Below are positions 46,416-54,458 of a stretch of DNA of 64,000 bases, one piece after another. Location of the stretch: NCBI GenBank assembly GCA_028277645.1, contig JANQFV010000037.1, positions 186,001 to 250,000 of the forward strand, written 5' to 3'. This stretch comes from Phycisphaerae bacterium. Its GTDB lineage: Bacteria > Planctomycetota > Phycisphaerae > UBA1845 > Fen-1342. Position 1 is the stretch's first letter. Every line of letters begins with the position of its first letter. A program made the translations under genes and the position numbers. Under the pieces are notes generated by a model. The model was not told the origin of the DNA. It ran no database searches and saw only the letters and a program-made list of their open reading frames with translations.

Positions 46416-47168
46416 CTATGACTCGGACAGCCGAGCCATGTCCTCATCCGAGATTTCGAAGTTGCTGTACACGTTCTGCGTATCGTCGTGGTCTTCAAGC
46501 GCATCGATCAATGCCATGATCTTCTCCGCCTGATCACCGCCCAGCGCGACGTTGTTCGCCGCCACCATCGAGACCGAGGCACTCTCCGGCTTGATCCCCG
46601 CCTCGTCGAGCGCCTTGCGCACATCGCCGAACACCGCGGGATCGCACGTCAGCTCAAAGGCCCCTTCCATCGCCTGCACGTCGTCCGCCCCGGTCTCCAG
46701 CGCGATGTTCGTCAGCGTGTCTTCGTCGACGTTCTCGGCGGAGATCAGGAACACCCCGCGCTGCTCGAACATCCACGCGACGCTGTTGGTCGCACCCAGA
46801 TTGCCGCCCCGATTCTCGAAGATCTTCTTGATCTCGGGCGCCGTCCGATTACGGTTATCGGTCAATGCGGTGCAGATGATCGCTGCCCCGCCGGGACCAT
46901 AGCCCTCGAAAATCAGCTCGACGAAATCCGCCTCGCCGCCCTCGCCGCTGCCCTTCTTGATCGCCCGCTCGATCGTGTCCTTGGGCATGTTGGCGTCTTT
47001 GGCGGCATCGATCGCGTAGCGTAGCGTCAGGTTCATGTCGGGGTCGCCCCCGCCCTGGCGGGCCGCGACGATGATGGCGCGGGAGAGCTTGCTCCACAGC
47101 CGCCCGCGACGGGCATCAGTGACCGACTTGGCCCGCTTGATCCGAGCCCAATGGGAGTGACCAGCCAT
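46416..47168 (-). CDS. yebC: YebC/PmpR-family protein
   Basis: Broadly conserved DNA-binding regulator or, as shown for some members, a translation factor for proline-rich or stalled ribosomes. 250 residues beginning MAGHSHWARIKRAKSVTDAR, the family hallmark; YAIDAAKDANMPKDTIERAI, FEGYGPGGAAIICTALTDNR and NRGGNLGATNSVAWMFEQRG follow. Length is normal. No ruvC or other usual neighbour is present. Confidence 0.96.
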   Translation of the reverse strand: MAGHSHWARIKRAKSVTDARRGRLWSKLSRAIIVAARQGGGDPDMNLTLRYAIDAAKDANMPKDTIERAIKKGSGEGGEADFVELIFEGYGPGGAAIICTALTDNRNRTAPEIKKIFENRGGNLGATNSVAWMFEQRGVFLISAENVDEDTLTNIALETGADDVQAMEGAFELTCDPAVFGDVRKALDEAGIKPESASVSMVAANNVALGGDQAEKIMALIDALEDHDDTQNVYSNFEISDEDMARLSES

Positions 47169-47299
47169 AGATACGCTCCACTAGAACCGCTTCCGAACGC
47201 AGGCCAGTAATATTAGCGGAAAGCCCCGCGGCGAGGCAAAGGGACGCGGATCGCGCCGTGCGGAACAAACGCGCGCCATCCGTTCGGGGCCGCGCATTG

Positions 47300-47393
47300 C
47301 GTCATTCCGAACGGAGTGAGGAATCTACCTGCGTATGCGAGGTTAGCCCTGGCCTTGAGCAGATTCCTCCTCGCTACGCTCGTCGGAATGACG
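47300..47393. repeat. 94-bp palindromic repeat, copy 2, reaching into trmB
   Basis: CGTCATTCCGAACGGAGTGA at the left and CGCTCGTCGGAATGACG at the right; same 94-base length as the copy at 25011. The right arm encodes the last residues of TrmB (HSDERSEEESAQGQG), whose stop codon lies in the loop at 47343-47345. Confidence 0.88.
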
Positions 47394-47987
47394 TCGGACG
47401 GCCAGTTGGTGCATCGTCCGCCCCTCACGCAGGTACTTGATCTCGAAGTTCGTCTCCACCCGAGCGTCGGCGATGCCCAGTTCCGGATCATCGAACTCCA
47501 CTTTCTCCAGCGCCGGATGCCCGCGCAGCAGCCCCTCGATCTGCTCGAAATACTCTGCGTGATCCGTCTGCACCAGCCAGTGCGCCCCCGGCTCCAGACA
47601 CCGCACCGCCGCGTCAACGAACGGCTGCTGAAACAGCCGCCGCTTGTGGTGCCGCTTCTTCGGCCACGGATCGGGGTGATACACGTGCAGCACCCGCAGC
47701 GACGCCGGCGGACAAACGATGCGCATGAAATGGCTCGCGTCCGTTCGCAGCATCCGCACGTTGGTCACACCCCACCGCCGCATACGGTCGGCCGCAAACT
47801 TGTAAAACTCGTTGGCCCACTCGATCCCGAGGAAGTTCCGATCCGGCCGCGCCTGCGCACGCCGCAGCAAAAACGCCGCCTTGCCCGTGCCGATCTCGAG
47901 CTCGATCGGTCGGCGCTGCGGGAAGATGCGCTCCCACGTGAAATCGTCCAGGTCGGACAACGGCACAGCTATCGGACGCTCACTCAT
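47343..47987 (-). CDS. trmB: tRNA (guanine-N7)-methyltransferase with a repeat-encoded tail
   Basis: Methylates G46 in the variable loop of tRNAs using SAM. ELEIGTGKAAFLLRRAQARP (SAM motif), FLGIEWANEF, LHVYHPDPWPKKRHHKRRLF (catalytic Asp and PDPWPKKRH motif) and VETNFEIKYLREGRTMHQLA are family signatures. 214 residues from ATG 47987. The family normally ends soon after YLREGRxxHQL; here about 15 further residues (HSDERSEEESAQGQG) come from the palindromic repeat. The SD is poor, and the frame runs further upstream to 48266 without homology. Confidence 0.95.
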   Translation of the reverse strand: MSERPIAVPLSDLDDFTWERIFPQRRPIELEIGTGKAAFLLRRAQARPDRNFLGIEWANEFYKFAADRMRRWGVTNVRMLRTDASHFMRIVCPPASLRVLHVYHPDPWPKKRHHKRRLFQQPFVDAAVRCLEPGAHWLVQTDHAEYFEQIEGLLRGHPALEKVEFDDPELGIADARVETNFEIKYLREGRTMHQLAVRRHSDERSEEESAQGQG

Positions 47988-48142
47988 CGCATTGCAAGTG
48001 TATCGGACGCCCGGCGGCGCGCCACCTGATGAAGGCCGCGCGCCCACGGACCGATGTCTTGAGTAGCGGCACAAGCTCCGCGCCCTCAAAGCACACACCG
48101 CTACGAGTCGGCGCCGAACGTAACGCCCCAGGAGCGCCACGC

Positions 48143-48637
48143 GTGTCACCATCTGACAGGATTCCCGAACGCCGCGCTTTCCCGCGTCAGCCCAAGGCAT
48201 TTGCGTTCTGGTTTCGACCAGCCGGCGGCGGACAGCGCACCAGCGCCTGGATGCAGGACGTCTCATCCGGCGGTGCCGCCTTCCTGACCGCTGCCGACCA
48301 GGCCCCGGCTGTCGACGAGCTCCTGACCTTCGCGGAGATGCCCATAACCGACCGCACCGTTCGTGACGATGCCATGCCCTTGCCTGCGCGCGGCCGCGTA
48401 GTACGCCAGGAACAGGACGGCGGCGTCACCCGTCGCGTGGCCGTTCGTTTCGAAGAGGATCAGACAGCGGCCCTGCATCCCCCGGCACCCGAGTCACCCG
48501 TGAAGATCAGGTCGGCGATCCCACAGATGCCGCCGCCACCACCGCCCATGCCGGCCACCATGTGCCACTGCGCTGTGAGCAGTGCAGAGCGTGAGCCCGT
48601 GGCTCCGCTGACACAGCGGCGGCACCAGGCAACATAA
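48143..48637 (+). CDS. PilZ-like domain protein with repeat-encoded tail
   Basis: 164 residues from GTG 48143, chosen because AGGAG is eight bases upstream. RIPERRAFPRQPKAFAFWFR then WMQDVSSGGAAFLTA gives the RxxxR and D/NxSxxG motifs of c-di-GMP-binding PilZ domains (the usual spacing is ~20-30). A proline run (MPPPPPPMPAT) follows, and the last ~25 residues are encoded by the GTGCCACTGC palindrome. It is convergent with the GAK operon. The PilZ match is good but short; the rest is uninformative. Confidence 0.6.
   Translation: MSPSDRIPERRAFPRQPKAFAFWFRPAGGGQRTSAWMQDVSSGGAAFLTAADQAPAVDELLTFAEMPITDRTVRDDAMPLPARGRVVRQEQDGGVTRRVAVRFEEDQTAALHPPAPESPVKIRSAIPQMPPPPPPMPATMCHCAVSSAEREPVAPLTQRRHQAT
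48562..48627. repeat. GTGCCACTGC palindrome, long form, copy c
   Basis: GTGCCACTGCGCTGTGAGCA, then GTGCAGAGCGTGAGCC, and GCTGACACAGCGGCGGCACC. Together with 61726-61785 it defines a ~65-base long form of the family; here it lies inside the 3' end of a coding sequence. Confidence 0.7.
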
Positions 48638-48657
48638 CGAGCCGTCCGGGTACTGCC

Positions 48658-48960
48658 CTAGTCGTCACTGGCCGGCTGCGTTACCTGCTGCGGTCGTGAA
48701 GAGATCGTCAATCCAGGATCGTCCTCCGCCGTCGGCGTGGTGCGCCAACTGATCTTCAGCGCGATGGACGCCTTGTCTTCCTTCTGACGGACCTTGACGC
48801 TGATCGACACCCCGTCGTCAGGCGGATGCAGTTCCATCGACTGCTGCTCATGTTCAACGCACACGCGCCTTTCGCGCAGGCTCTGAACGATCGACTGCAA
48901 ATAGTCAATCCCCCGGAACAGTTCACCGCTCGTCTTGACTTCAATTTCCTCATTGGGCAT
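48658..48960 (-). CDS. amphi-Trp domain protein 1 (GAK system)
   Basis: 100 residues. PNEEIEVKTSGELFRGIDYL (residues 2-21), then a charged helix, beta strands MELHPPDDGVSISVKVRQKE and the end ASIALKISWRTT with the single Trp that gives the family its name. These tiny proteins occur almost only beside an HprK-like kinase and an ATP-grasp enzyme. Start ATG 48960 with GGGAG eight bases upstream. It is the last gene of the operon, 47 bases after the kinase. The function is unknown; it may be the substrate or a scaffold. Confidence 0.8.
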   Translation of the reverse strand: MPNEEIEVKTSGELFRGIDYLQSIVQSLRERRVCVEHEQQSMELHPPDDGVSISVKVRQKEDKASIALKISWRTTPTAEDDPGLTISSRPQQVTQPASDD

Positions 48961-49007
48961 CAACACTTCTCCCGGCACACCAACACAGTTGCATACGATG
49001 TCTGAGG

Positions 49008-50126
49008 CTACTTGTCCATCAAACGCGGCGCTGGCGCAGAGGCAGCACGACCGAGCAGTTCGAGACATCCATCAGTCGCACGATCAAAGTCCACGCCGCC
49101 GCGGCAACCCAGCACGGGGCAATCCCCCAATAAGTCGAGATACGTCTGCTCAGAGAAGTCCGGCTTGGGATAATCTGCTGGCACGCGGTAGTGGACGCCC
49201 ACCGGCTTCATCAACCGTTGCAGCAGATCGCGCCTCTCCGCCAGATCAATCGATTCGGTCAACATCTGTCCGCCGTCCCGTCGCCACCACAGGATCACCA
49301 CCCCCGTCAACGGTGCCAGCAGCCGCACGCGCCCCGCGCCGAAACACCGTTCAATATCCGCATCGTACTTGTGCTCCAGCGTCCACAACTCTTCCGGCGG
49401 CAGCGCCGCAAACCGCGCCCGCTCCTCCTCAGTGATCAGGCAGCCCAGCTCAGGGTTGTTCAGGATCGTTCCGGGATTCACCCGCGGCGCTTTCGGCACG
49501 CCCAGCATCTGAAGTCCCGCAGTTGTTCGCCGAATCAGCAATCGATCATTACTCACGTAATCTAATCCGCGGCTGAGCAGTTTCAGCGCCAACGTCGACT
49601 TGCCCGCCCCTGACGTACCCGCCAGCGCGAGCCCGCCGTGCGCGCTGGCCACACCCGCCGCATGACAGAGCACATAGCCACGATCGAGCTGCCATTGAAT
49701 GAAGCGGTTGTTGACGAAGTTGATCACCTGATTGCGATTCTCGCGGCACGGTCCCACCGCCAGATGTCCACCGTCGCCGCAGCAGAACACCATTCCAGTC
49801 AATCGCTTCCGCAGCAGGCGACCATCCGGCAAGTCGACGTACTCGTCCTTGATCACCGACTTGCCCGGCCCCGGCGGAAACGCCTGCAGCGGCGTCTGAA
49901 CCGCGAGTTCCGGTGCCTCCAGCAGACAAATCTCGACGTCCGCTTCGTCCGCGTGCGGTGCGGAGTACGGGTGCAGGTCCCGTGCCAGCAGATCGAGCAA
50001 TTCGCGCGAGTTCGACCGCACGCGCAACCGGCAGTCGTGGATCGTCAGCCTTTGCTCCTCGGTCGCCGGATAATGACCGAGCAGTTCGCTGAACCATGCG
50101 CGCACTGTCTGTGGCTCGACGCTCAT
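49008..50126 (-). CDS. HprK-related kinase B (GAK system)
   Basis: 372 residues. The P-loop LALAGTSGAGKSTLALKLLS is near residue 169 and VSNDRLLIRR follows, like the HPr kinase core (GESGIGKSETAL ... ADD), but the Asp-Asp of HPr kinases is replaced by Asn-Asp, and the surrounding sequence differs. The first ~150 residues are a separate domain with strands and Cys residues (TGMVFCCGDGGHLAVGPCRE). Matches the TIGRFAM description of HprK-related kinase B as I remember it. Its ATG overlaps the ATP-grasp stop by four bases (ATGA), so production is coupled. The kinase substrate is unknown. Confidence 0.85.
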   Translation of the reverse strand: MSVEPQTVRAWFSELLGHYPATEEQRLTIHDCRLRVRSNSRELLDLLARDLHPYSAPHADEADVEICLLEAPELAVQTPLQAFPPGPGKSVIKDEYVDLPDGRLLRKRLTGMVFCCGDGGHLAVGPCRENRNQVINFVNNRFIQWQLDRGYVLCHAAGVASAHGGLALAGTSGAGKSTLALKLLSRGLDYVSNDRLLIRRTTAGLQMLGVPKAPRVNPGTILNNPELGCLITEEERARFAALPPEELWTLEHKYDADIERCFGAGRVRLLAPLTGVVILWWRRDGGQMLTESIDLAERRDLLQRLMKPVGVHYRVPADYPKPDFSEQTYLDLLGDCPVLGCRGGVDFDRATDGCLELLGRAASAPAPRLMDK

Positions 50127-51019
50127 GAAGCGATCCGCCCCAACACGTAATCCACATAACGCGCCGCGGCGTCGATTCCGTTAGCCTCCTGTAGGCCGCG
50201 GAATCCGCCGAACGCGGAAACTTCGAACACCAGTGGTCCGTTATCCGTCTCGACCACATCGACGCAGGTGAAATCGAGGTCAAACGGCGCCTGTGCGCGG
50301 CGCGCGAGCTCAATGATCTCAGGCGACGGCTCGCGCGCCCAATATCGGGTCTTCGTGTGTTCGTGCGGATTCTCGTTCAGCTTGCGCGACGCGCGGGCAT
50401 AAGTCGCGAGATACTCACCCCCGAGGAACACCACTCCCAGATCCACGTCCGGCATCGCAACCATCTGTTGAATGTACAAGACCGAATTGCCGTCATCGCG
50501 AAACGCCGTGATCCGATCGCGCGTATCACGATTATCCTCGATCACCATCATGCCGCGGGCCTTCGAGGTGTACAGCGGCTTGAACACGGCCCGGCCGAAG
50601 CGCCGCACGACATCGCACGCCACGCCGATGTCCTCAGTAATAACCGTGTCCGGCATCGGAATCTCAGCCGCTCGCAACGTGACGGTGCAACTGAGTCGGT
50701 CGAGCAGCCGCATCATCGACGCGGGCTTCGAGAACACCCGGACGCTCCGCCGCTCGAGAAAGTGCAGCATCTCCAGCCGATCGAAAAGTTCCGGGCGATA
50801 ATCCCGCCCGATCTTCTTGACAATGATCGCGTCGAGCCGGGCCAGGTTGTGGCCATCGTGTACGAGCTCTCCGCGCGCGAGGTCGAGTGTCATGTGCCGG
50901 CAGTCCACCAGTGTGCAAGCGCCGCAGCGCCGCTCCACCGCCTCCGTCAAACGCTGCGTAGACCAGCCGTCCGGAATCCCCACGATGCCAATGGCAGGAG
51001 CGGTTGCTCCGACACTCAT
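50123..51019 (-). CDS. ATP-grasp enzyme (GAK system)
   Basis: 298 residues. AVFKPLYTSKARGMMVIED is the ATP-grasp lysine/glycine-rich loop, and FEVSAFGGFRGLQEANGIDA the C-terminal metal-binding motif of RimK/glutathione-synthetase-like enzymes; FDLDFTCVDVVETDNGPLVF also fits. Such enzymes ligate a carboxylate to an amine, for example adding amino acids to proteins or cofactors. ATG 51019 follows AGGAG by six bases; the stop is coupled to the kinase start. With amphi-Trp and HprK-like neighbours, this is the grasp member of the GAK set. Confidence 0.87.
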   Translation of the reverse strand: MSVGATAPAIGIVGIPDGWSTQRLTEAVERRCGACTLVDCRHMTLDLARGELVHDGHNLARLDAIIVKKIGRDYRPELFDRLEMLHFLERRSVRVFSKPASMMRLLDRLSCTVTLRAAEIPMPDTVITEDIGVACDVVRRFGRAVFKPLYTSKARGMMVIEDNRDTRDRITAFRDDGNSVLYIQQMVAMPDVDLGVVFLGGEYLATYARASRKLNENPHEHTKTRYWAREPSPEIIELARRAQAPFDLDFTCVDVVETDNGPLVFEVSAFGGFRGLQEANGIDAAARYVDYVLGRIAS

Positions 51020-51035
51020 GTACGACTCCTGCCCA

Positions 51036-52679
51036 TCAGTACACCAGCACGCTGTCCGGCACGGTGAAGTGCTCCCAGCCTTGGTCCGAATGTGCTCGCA
51101 ACCGCCGCAGCAGATACTCGGCCCGCGCGTACATCGCCCGTGCGAAGGCGCGATTCAGCTCAAACCTCGTCGACGTAATCAGCGAGCGCGTCAGCCCCAG
51201 CGCCAGGCGCGCCTCAAAAATCCGATCGCCCTGCTCGTCCGCGTAGCTCCGCGCAAAGCGCAGGAACCGCTGCGCCACGTACTCGAGCGTCCGCCGCACG
51301 CGCGGCACGAACACCGGCAGTCGGAAACCCGACACAAGAAACACCGACACATCCTGAACGTAATCCATCTCGCGCGAGCGGTGTACGTCCACAAAATGCA
51401 GCGAGTCGGCGGCGCGGTTGTAAATGATGTTGTCCAGATTGAAGTCACCATGGATGTACACGGCGAACGGCGCGGCGAGCTCAACATCAACGCGCCGTGC
51501 AAAATCCAGCAGATCAGACAGCGGCGGCGCAACCAGCTCACCAATCCGTACCGCACCCCGCCGCAGGTCCGGGTGTACGCGGTAGACATCATCCATCCGT
51601 GACATCAACTGCCCGAGATATTTGCCGGAAACCGGCGCAGGTACCCGTGTCAGCCCCCAGACGTGCTGCAGCGTCGCGCAAATGCGGGACAGGGCCCGTT
51701 CCACGACCTCCGGTTGCGCGTTAACTACCAGTTCCTGAAATGTCACTCCATCGAGGTATTGGAGCAGCAGCGCCGCATCCTGCCCCTGCTGCTCATACTC
51801 AACCACGCGTGGCGCCAGTCCGGGGACGATCTGCTCCCAACGGTGCAGGCTATCCTTCTCAGCCTGCAGCTTCTCGGGATTCCCTTCCTTGAAGAGCACC
51901 TTCTGCGACGCGCTTGCCTCGTCCGAGTCCTGAACGGTGCCAATCCGCACGCCGGAACGCGTACCCCAGATCCCATCGAGCTCGACCTCGTCCAGCGTGC
52001 CCCCGTTCGTCACGCCGCCGTCGATCGCATCTTCCAGCACACGATACTGCTCGATCTTCAACCGCTCGCCGAGCACTGCGAAGATGATCGCCTCGCCGAT
52101 GTTCTGCAGTGCGTCGCCCATCCGCTCGAGATAGTGCAGGATGAACAGCACGGTGATGTGGTTCTCTACCTCGCGCCCCGTCCGCAGTGACTCCATGATC
52201 TGCTCCAGATCGGCCCCGTACAGCCGATCCAGCGCGTTCTCGATGTGACAGATCTGCAGCGCCTGCGCTGAGTCGCGATTGAGCAGCGCGCTGTCGATCA
52301 ACCCGACGCCTTCGAGCACCAGTTCGAAGTACGCGCGGTACCCGAACCGACTCAACGTGCGCGCCCCCCCAAGCCGCTGTGACTGCCGCGCGATATTGAC
52401 CGAGAAATCAGCCAGCCGCTCGAGATTACTCGTAATCACACTTAGCGCCCGCAGCGCGTCGACGACGCGCTCGTCCCGCACCTTCTCATTGGCCAAGTAC
52501 GCGAAGCAATCGTTCTCGATCATGCTCTTCAGCGAGTCGATGTAATCGTCGCTGTCGGCGATCGCCTTGATGTCGTCCGGCGCCGGTTCGGCTAGCAGGT
52601 GCAGCGTGCGCTCGAGCTGCTTGCGCACCTGAAGTGTCATGAAGCGGAAGTTCTTCTTGATCGCCTCCGAGGCGAACAT
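51036..52679 (-). CDS. PhoU domain fused to aminoglycoside-phosphotransferase-like kinase
   Basis: 547 residues. Residues ~1-220 are PhoU-like helical repeats (LSVITSNLERLADFSVNIAR and ITVLFILHYLERMGDALQNI: the E-R-x-G-D/A-D metal motif twice). Residues ~240-547 form an APH/ChoK-type kinase: FKEGNPEKLQAEKDSLHRWE, then the catalytic loop VYIHGDFNLDNIIYN (Asp near residue 411) and HFVDVHRSREMDY. PhoU proteins bind metal clusters and sense phosphate; the kinase may phosphorylate a small molecule. Start ATG 52679 with AGGAG six bases upstream. Fusions of these two domains are rare to my knowledge. Confidence 0.85.
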   Translation of the reverse strand: MFASEAIKKNFRFMTLQVRKQLERTLHLLAEPAPDDIKAIADSDDYIDSLKSMIENDCFAYLANEKVRDERVVDALRALSVITSNLERLADFSVNIARQSQRLGGARTLSRFGYRAYFELVLEGVGLIDSALLNRDSAQALQICHIENALDRLYGADLEQIMESLRTGREVENHITVLFILHYLERMGDALQNIGEAIIFAVLGERLKIEQYRVLEDAIDGGVTNGGTLDEVELDGIWGTRSGVRIGTVQDSDEASASQKVLFKEGNPEKLQAEKDSLHRWEQIVPGLAPRVVEYEQQGQDAALLLQYLDGVTFQELVVNAQPEVVERALSRICATLQHVWGLTRVPAPVSGKYLGQLMSRMDDVYRVHPDLRRGAVRIGELVAPPLSDLLDFARRVDVELAAPFAVYIHGDFNLDNIIYNRAADSLHFVDVHRSREMDYVQDVSVFLVSGFRLPVFVPRVRRTLEYVAQRFLRFARSYADEQGDRIFEARLALGLTRSLITSTRFELNRAFARAMYARAEYLLRRLRAHSDQGWEHFTVPDSVLVY

Positions 52680-52713
52680 CCTGGGCTCCTGCTCGAGCGC
52701 CGTCAGTCTCGCG

Positions 52714-53010
52714 TTACGACTTGTCTGCCGGTTGTGCCGCGCCGATCTCGAGCACCGCAGCCTTACCCTCCGGCACTGAGCTACGCTCGCGCCAACTTAT
52801 CCGCAGCGCGAGGCGATTCCGGTGTTGGGCTCGCTGCGCGCGGATCCTCAGCCGCAGCAGGCCGTTCGGCTCCAGCACCAGTTCGTCGTCGCTCGACGCC
52901 AGCGACAGCTTGCCCGCCGCCAGCCCATCCGCGACGGCCCGCAAGTAGTTCCCGATCGTCTGGGCATCCTGCAACGAGTCGTGCGAAAACTTCGTTTGCT
53001 CCGTCGTCAT
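52714..53010 (-). CDS. amphi-Trp domain protein 2
   Basis: 98 residues. TTEQTKFSHDSLQDAQTIGN then YLRAVADGLAAGKLSLASSD, strands LVLEPNGLLRLRIRAQRAQH, and RLALRISWRERS with the Trp close to the end. The alternating hydrophobic pattern and the ISW end match amphi-Trp 1 (ALKISW), but overall identity is low. It lies between the PHP-like gene (29 bases before it) and the PhoU-APH gene (34 bases after it). Start ATG 53010 has weak SD. Confidence 0.75.
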   Translation of the reverse strand: MTTEQTKFSHDSLQDAQTIGNYLRAVADGLAAGKLSLASSDDELVLEPNGLLRLRIRAQRAQHRNRLALRISWRERSSVPEGKAAVLEIGAAQPADKS

Positions 53011-53039
53011 GTCTGCACCGCAAAATCTGGCGCCGGCGA

Positions 53040-54200
53040 TCAACCAAGCCGCGCGCGGTATTCCCCGATCACGTCCTCACGATCCATGCGTGCCACGATC
53101 AGACCCTTGCGGATCGACAGATCGTCCCACGCCGGCTGCACGCCGAGCTCGCGATTCGCCTTGTCGGGGTCCTGATGCTCGGGACAGATCACCTTCTCAC
53201 CAAAGTGCGTATCGTCCCCCATCGTCACCAGCAGCCGCCGACGATCGTCCGCCCGCGAGGCATTCTGGTGACTGACCACGTGAATCAGGAACTCCGTGTA
53301 TTCGCGCGACTGCGGGTTCCACACCTCGATGGCATCCACGTCGTAATTCGCCAGCAGAATCGGCCAGAACTGCTCCGGGTGGGGGATAACGACTCCACCA
53401 TCCAGCGCCCGCACCTCCTCGATGATCTCTTCCGTGCGATAGAAGTAGTCCAACCGGAAATCGCGCTTCACGAGCTTCTTGACGGCGTTAAGGAAGAACT
53501 GCGCGTGCCCGATCAACTGCTCGTCGAATCGCTCACGCAACGTGTTGAAGAAATTGCGAATAATCTTGTTCTTCAGCATGTCCGGCGGCGTGGTCGCCTC
53601 ATTCCGGTCGATGAGCTGCTTCAGCTTCGTGAGCTGCACGCGGACGAACCGCACGAGTTCGTCCGACGCGCCCGTTTTGGCCGCAGCTTTCTCAACACGC
53701 TCCGCGAACGCCGGCTCCAACACGCTGTCGATGAACTCCCACAGTTGGCTCGCACGGTACTTGAACGTGTGCGCCAACATCCCTTTCAGTACGTCCGCCC
53801 GCTCCAACCGCGACGCCTTGAAGTGCGCCAGCAGTTGCACCTTGAGATTGAAACCCAGCGAATAGCAGTCGATTTCCACGCCGGCGTAGTCGCCCAACGC
53901 CATCAGCTCGTTGTGCTGTGTGGGGATGATGAGCTGCTCGTCGCACCGCGGAAACATATTGCCCACGCGCTGCGTGACCAGATCCACCGGTACGAATTCC
54001 GGGTGCCAGTGCAACCCCAACACTGACCGCTGTCGCGGAAAAACCTCTTCGGGCGTACGAATCCGCTCGGCCTGCTCGGACGTCAGGTCGGTCGACACGA
54101 TCCGCTGGTAGGCCTGCTGGTCCCATTCCGTGACCTCGGGCCGCACCGCCTCCGGATCCAGTGGCTCGGTCCGCTCATGTCGGAGCTTCAATGGCTCCAC
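53040..54200 (-). CDS. PHP-like metal-dependent phosphoesterase-type protein, GAK operon leader gene
   Basis: 386 residues from GTG 54200 with GGAG nine bases upstream. Possible PHP motifs: SVLGLHWHPEFVPVDLV (first His pair), PTQHNELMALGDYAGVEIDC, GGVVIPHPEQFWPILLANYD, VDAIEVWNPQSREYTEFL and LLVTMGDDTHFGEKVICPEH, in the order in which PHP phosphoesterases carry HxH, H, HP, DAIEV-N and GxDxH. Middle ~150 residues are a charged helical insertion (FFNTLRERFDEQLIGHAQFF). Homology to PHP is my inference from motif order; no such domain is in the classic GAK list. It heads the operon, with a candidate promoter at 54270-54299. Confidence 0.6.
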   Translation of the reverse strand: MEPLKLRHERTEPLDPEAVRPEVTEWDQQAYQRIVSTDLTSEQAERIRTPEEVFPRQRSVLGLHWHPEFVPVDLVTQRVGNMFPRCDEQLIIPTQHNELMALGDYAGVEIDCYSLGFNLKVQLLAHFKASRLERADVLKGMLAHTFKYRASQLWEFIDSVLEPAFAERVEKAAAKTGASDELVRFVRVQLTKLKQLIDRNEATTPPDMLKNKIIRNFFNTLRERFDEQLIGHAQFFLNAVKKLVKRDFRLDYFYRTEEIIEEVRALDGGVVIPHPEQFWPILLANYDVDAIEVWNPQSREYTEFLIHVVSHQNASRADDRRRLLVTMGDDTHFGEKVICPEHQDPDKANRELGVQPAWDDLSIRKGLIVARMDREDVIGEYRARLG

Positions 54201-54269
54201 GCTCGTTCTCTCCTCTGCAGTCAGCCAACCCGAGACGCCCGATTCGCGGCAGCGCCGCCGAATCTCATT

Positions 54270-54299
54270 ATTCTACGGCCTCCGACGCGCAATTGACAG
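54270..54299 (-). promoter_or_regulatory. Candidate promoter of the GAK-type operon
   Basis: On the minus strand CTGTCA (54299-54294), an 18-base spacer and TAGAAT (54275-54270), with the start codon at 54200. Four of six and five of six matches. The gap 54201-54458 is divergent and must hold promoters for both sides. Confidence 0.3.
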
Positions 54300-54354
54300 C
54301 GCTGCGCGGACGTCCCGTTAGCGCAAACCAAACAGTCACGGCAGATTACGTTGC

Positions 54355-54383
54355 TTGACGACCGCGCATAACACATCAATCAT
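54355..54383 (+). promoter_or_regulatory. Candidate promoter of the small membrane protein gene
   Basis: TTGACG at 54355-54360, a 17-base spacer, and AATCAT at 54378-54383, 76 bases before the TTG start. Motif match only. Confidence 0.3.
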
Positions 54384-54458
54384 GGTGTTTTGGACGGGTA
54401 GTCTCCTCGATCGGTCGCACGATCGCGCCGGCGTAATTGCAGAAAGTCGAGTACGCAC

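Noticed and set aside
47988..48266. N-terminal extension of trmB
   Set aside because: No homology upstream of MSERPIAV; the family begins near there.
52599..54026. Open frame of 475 codons on the plus strand
   Set aside because: Antisense to the amphi-Trp 2 and PHP-like genes; Arg/Leu/His-rich with no domain, a GC-codon shadow.
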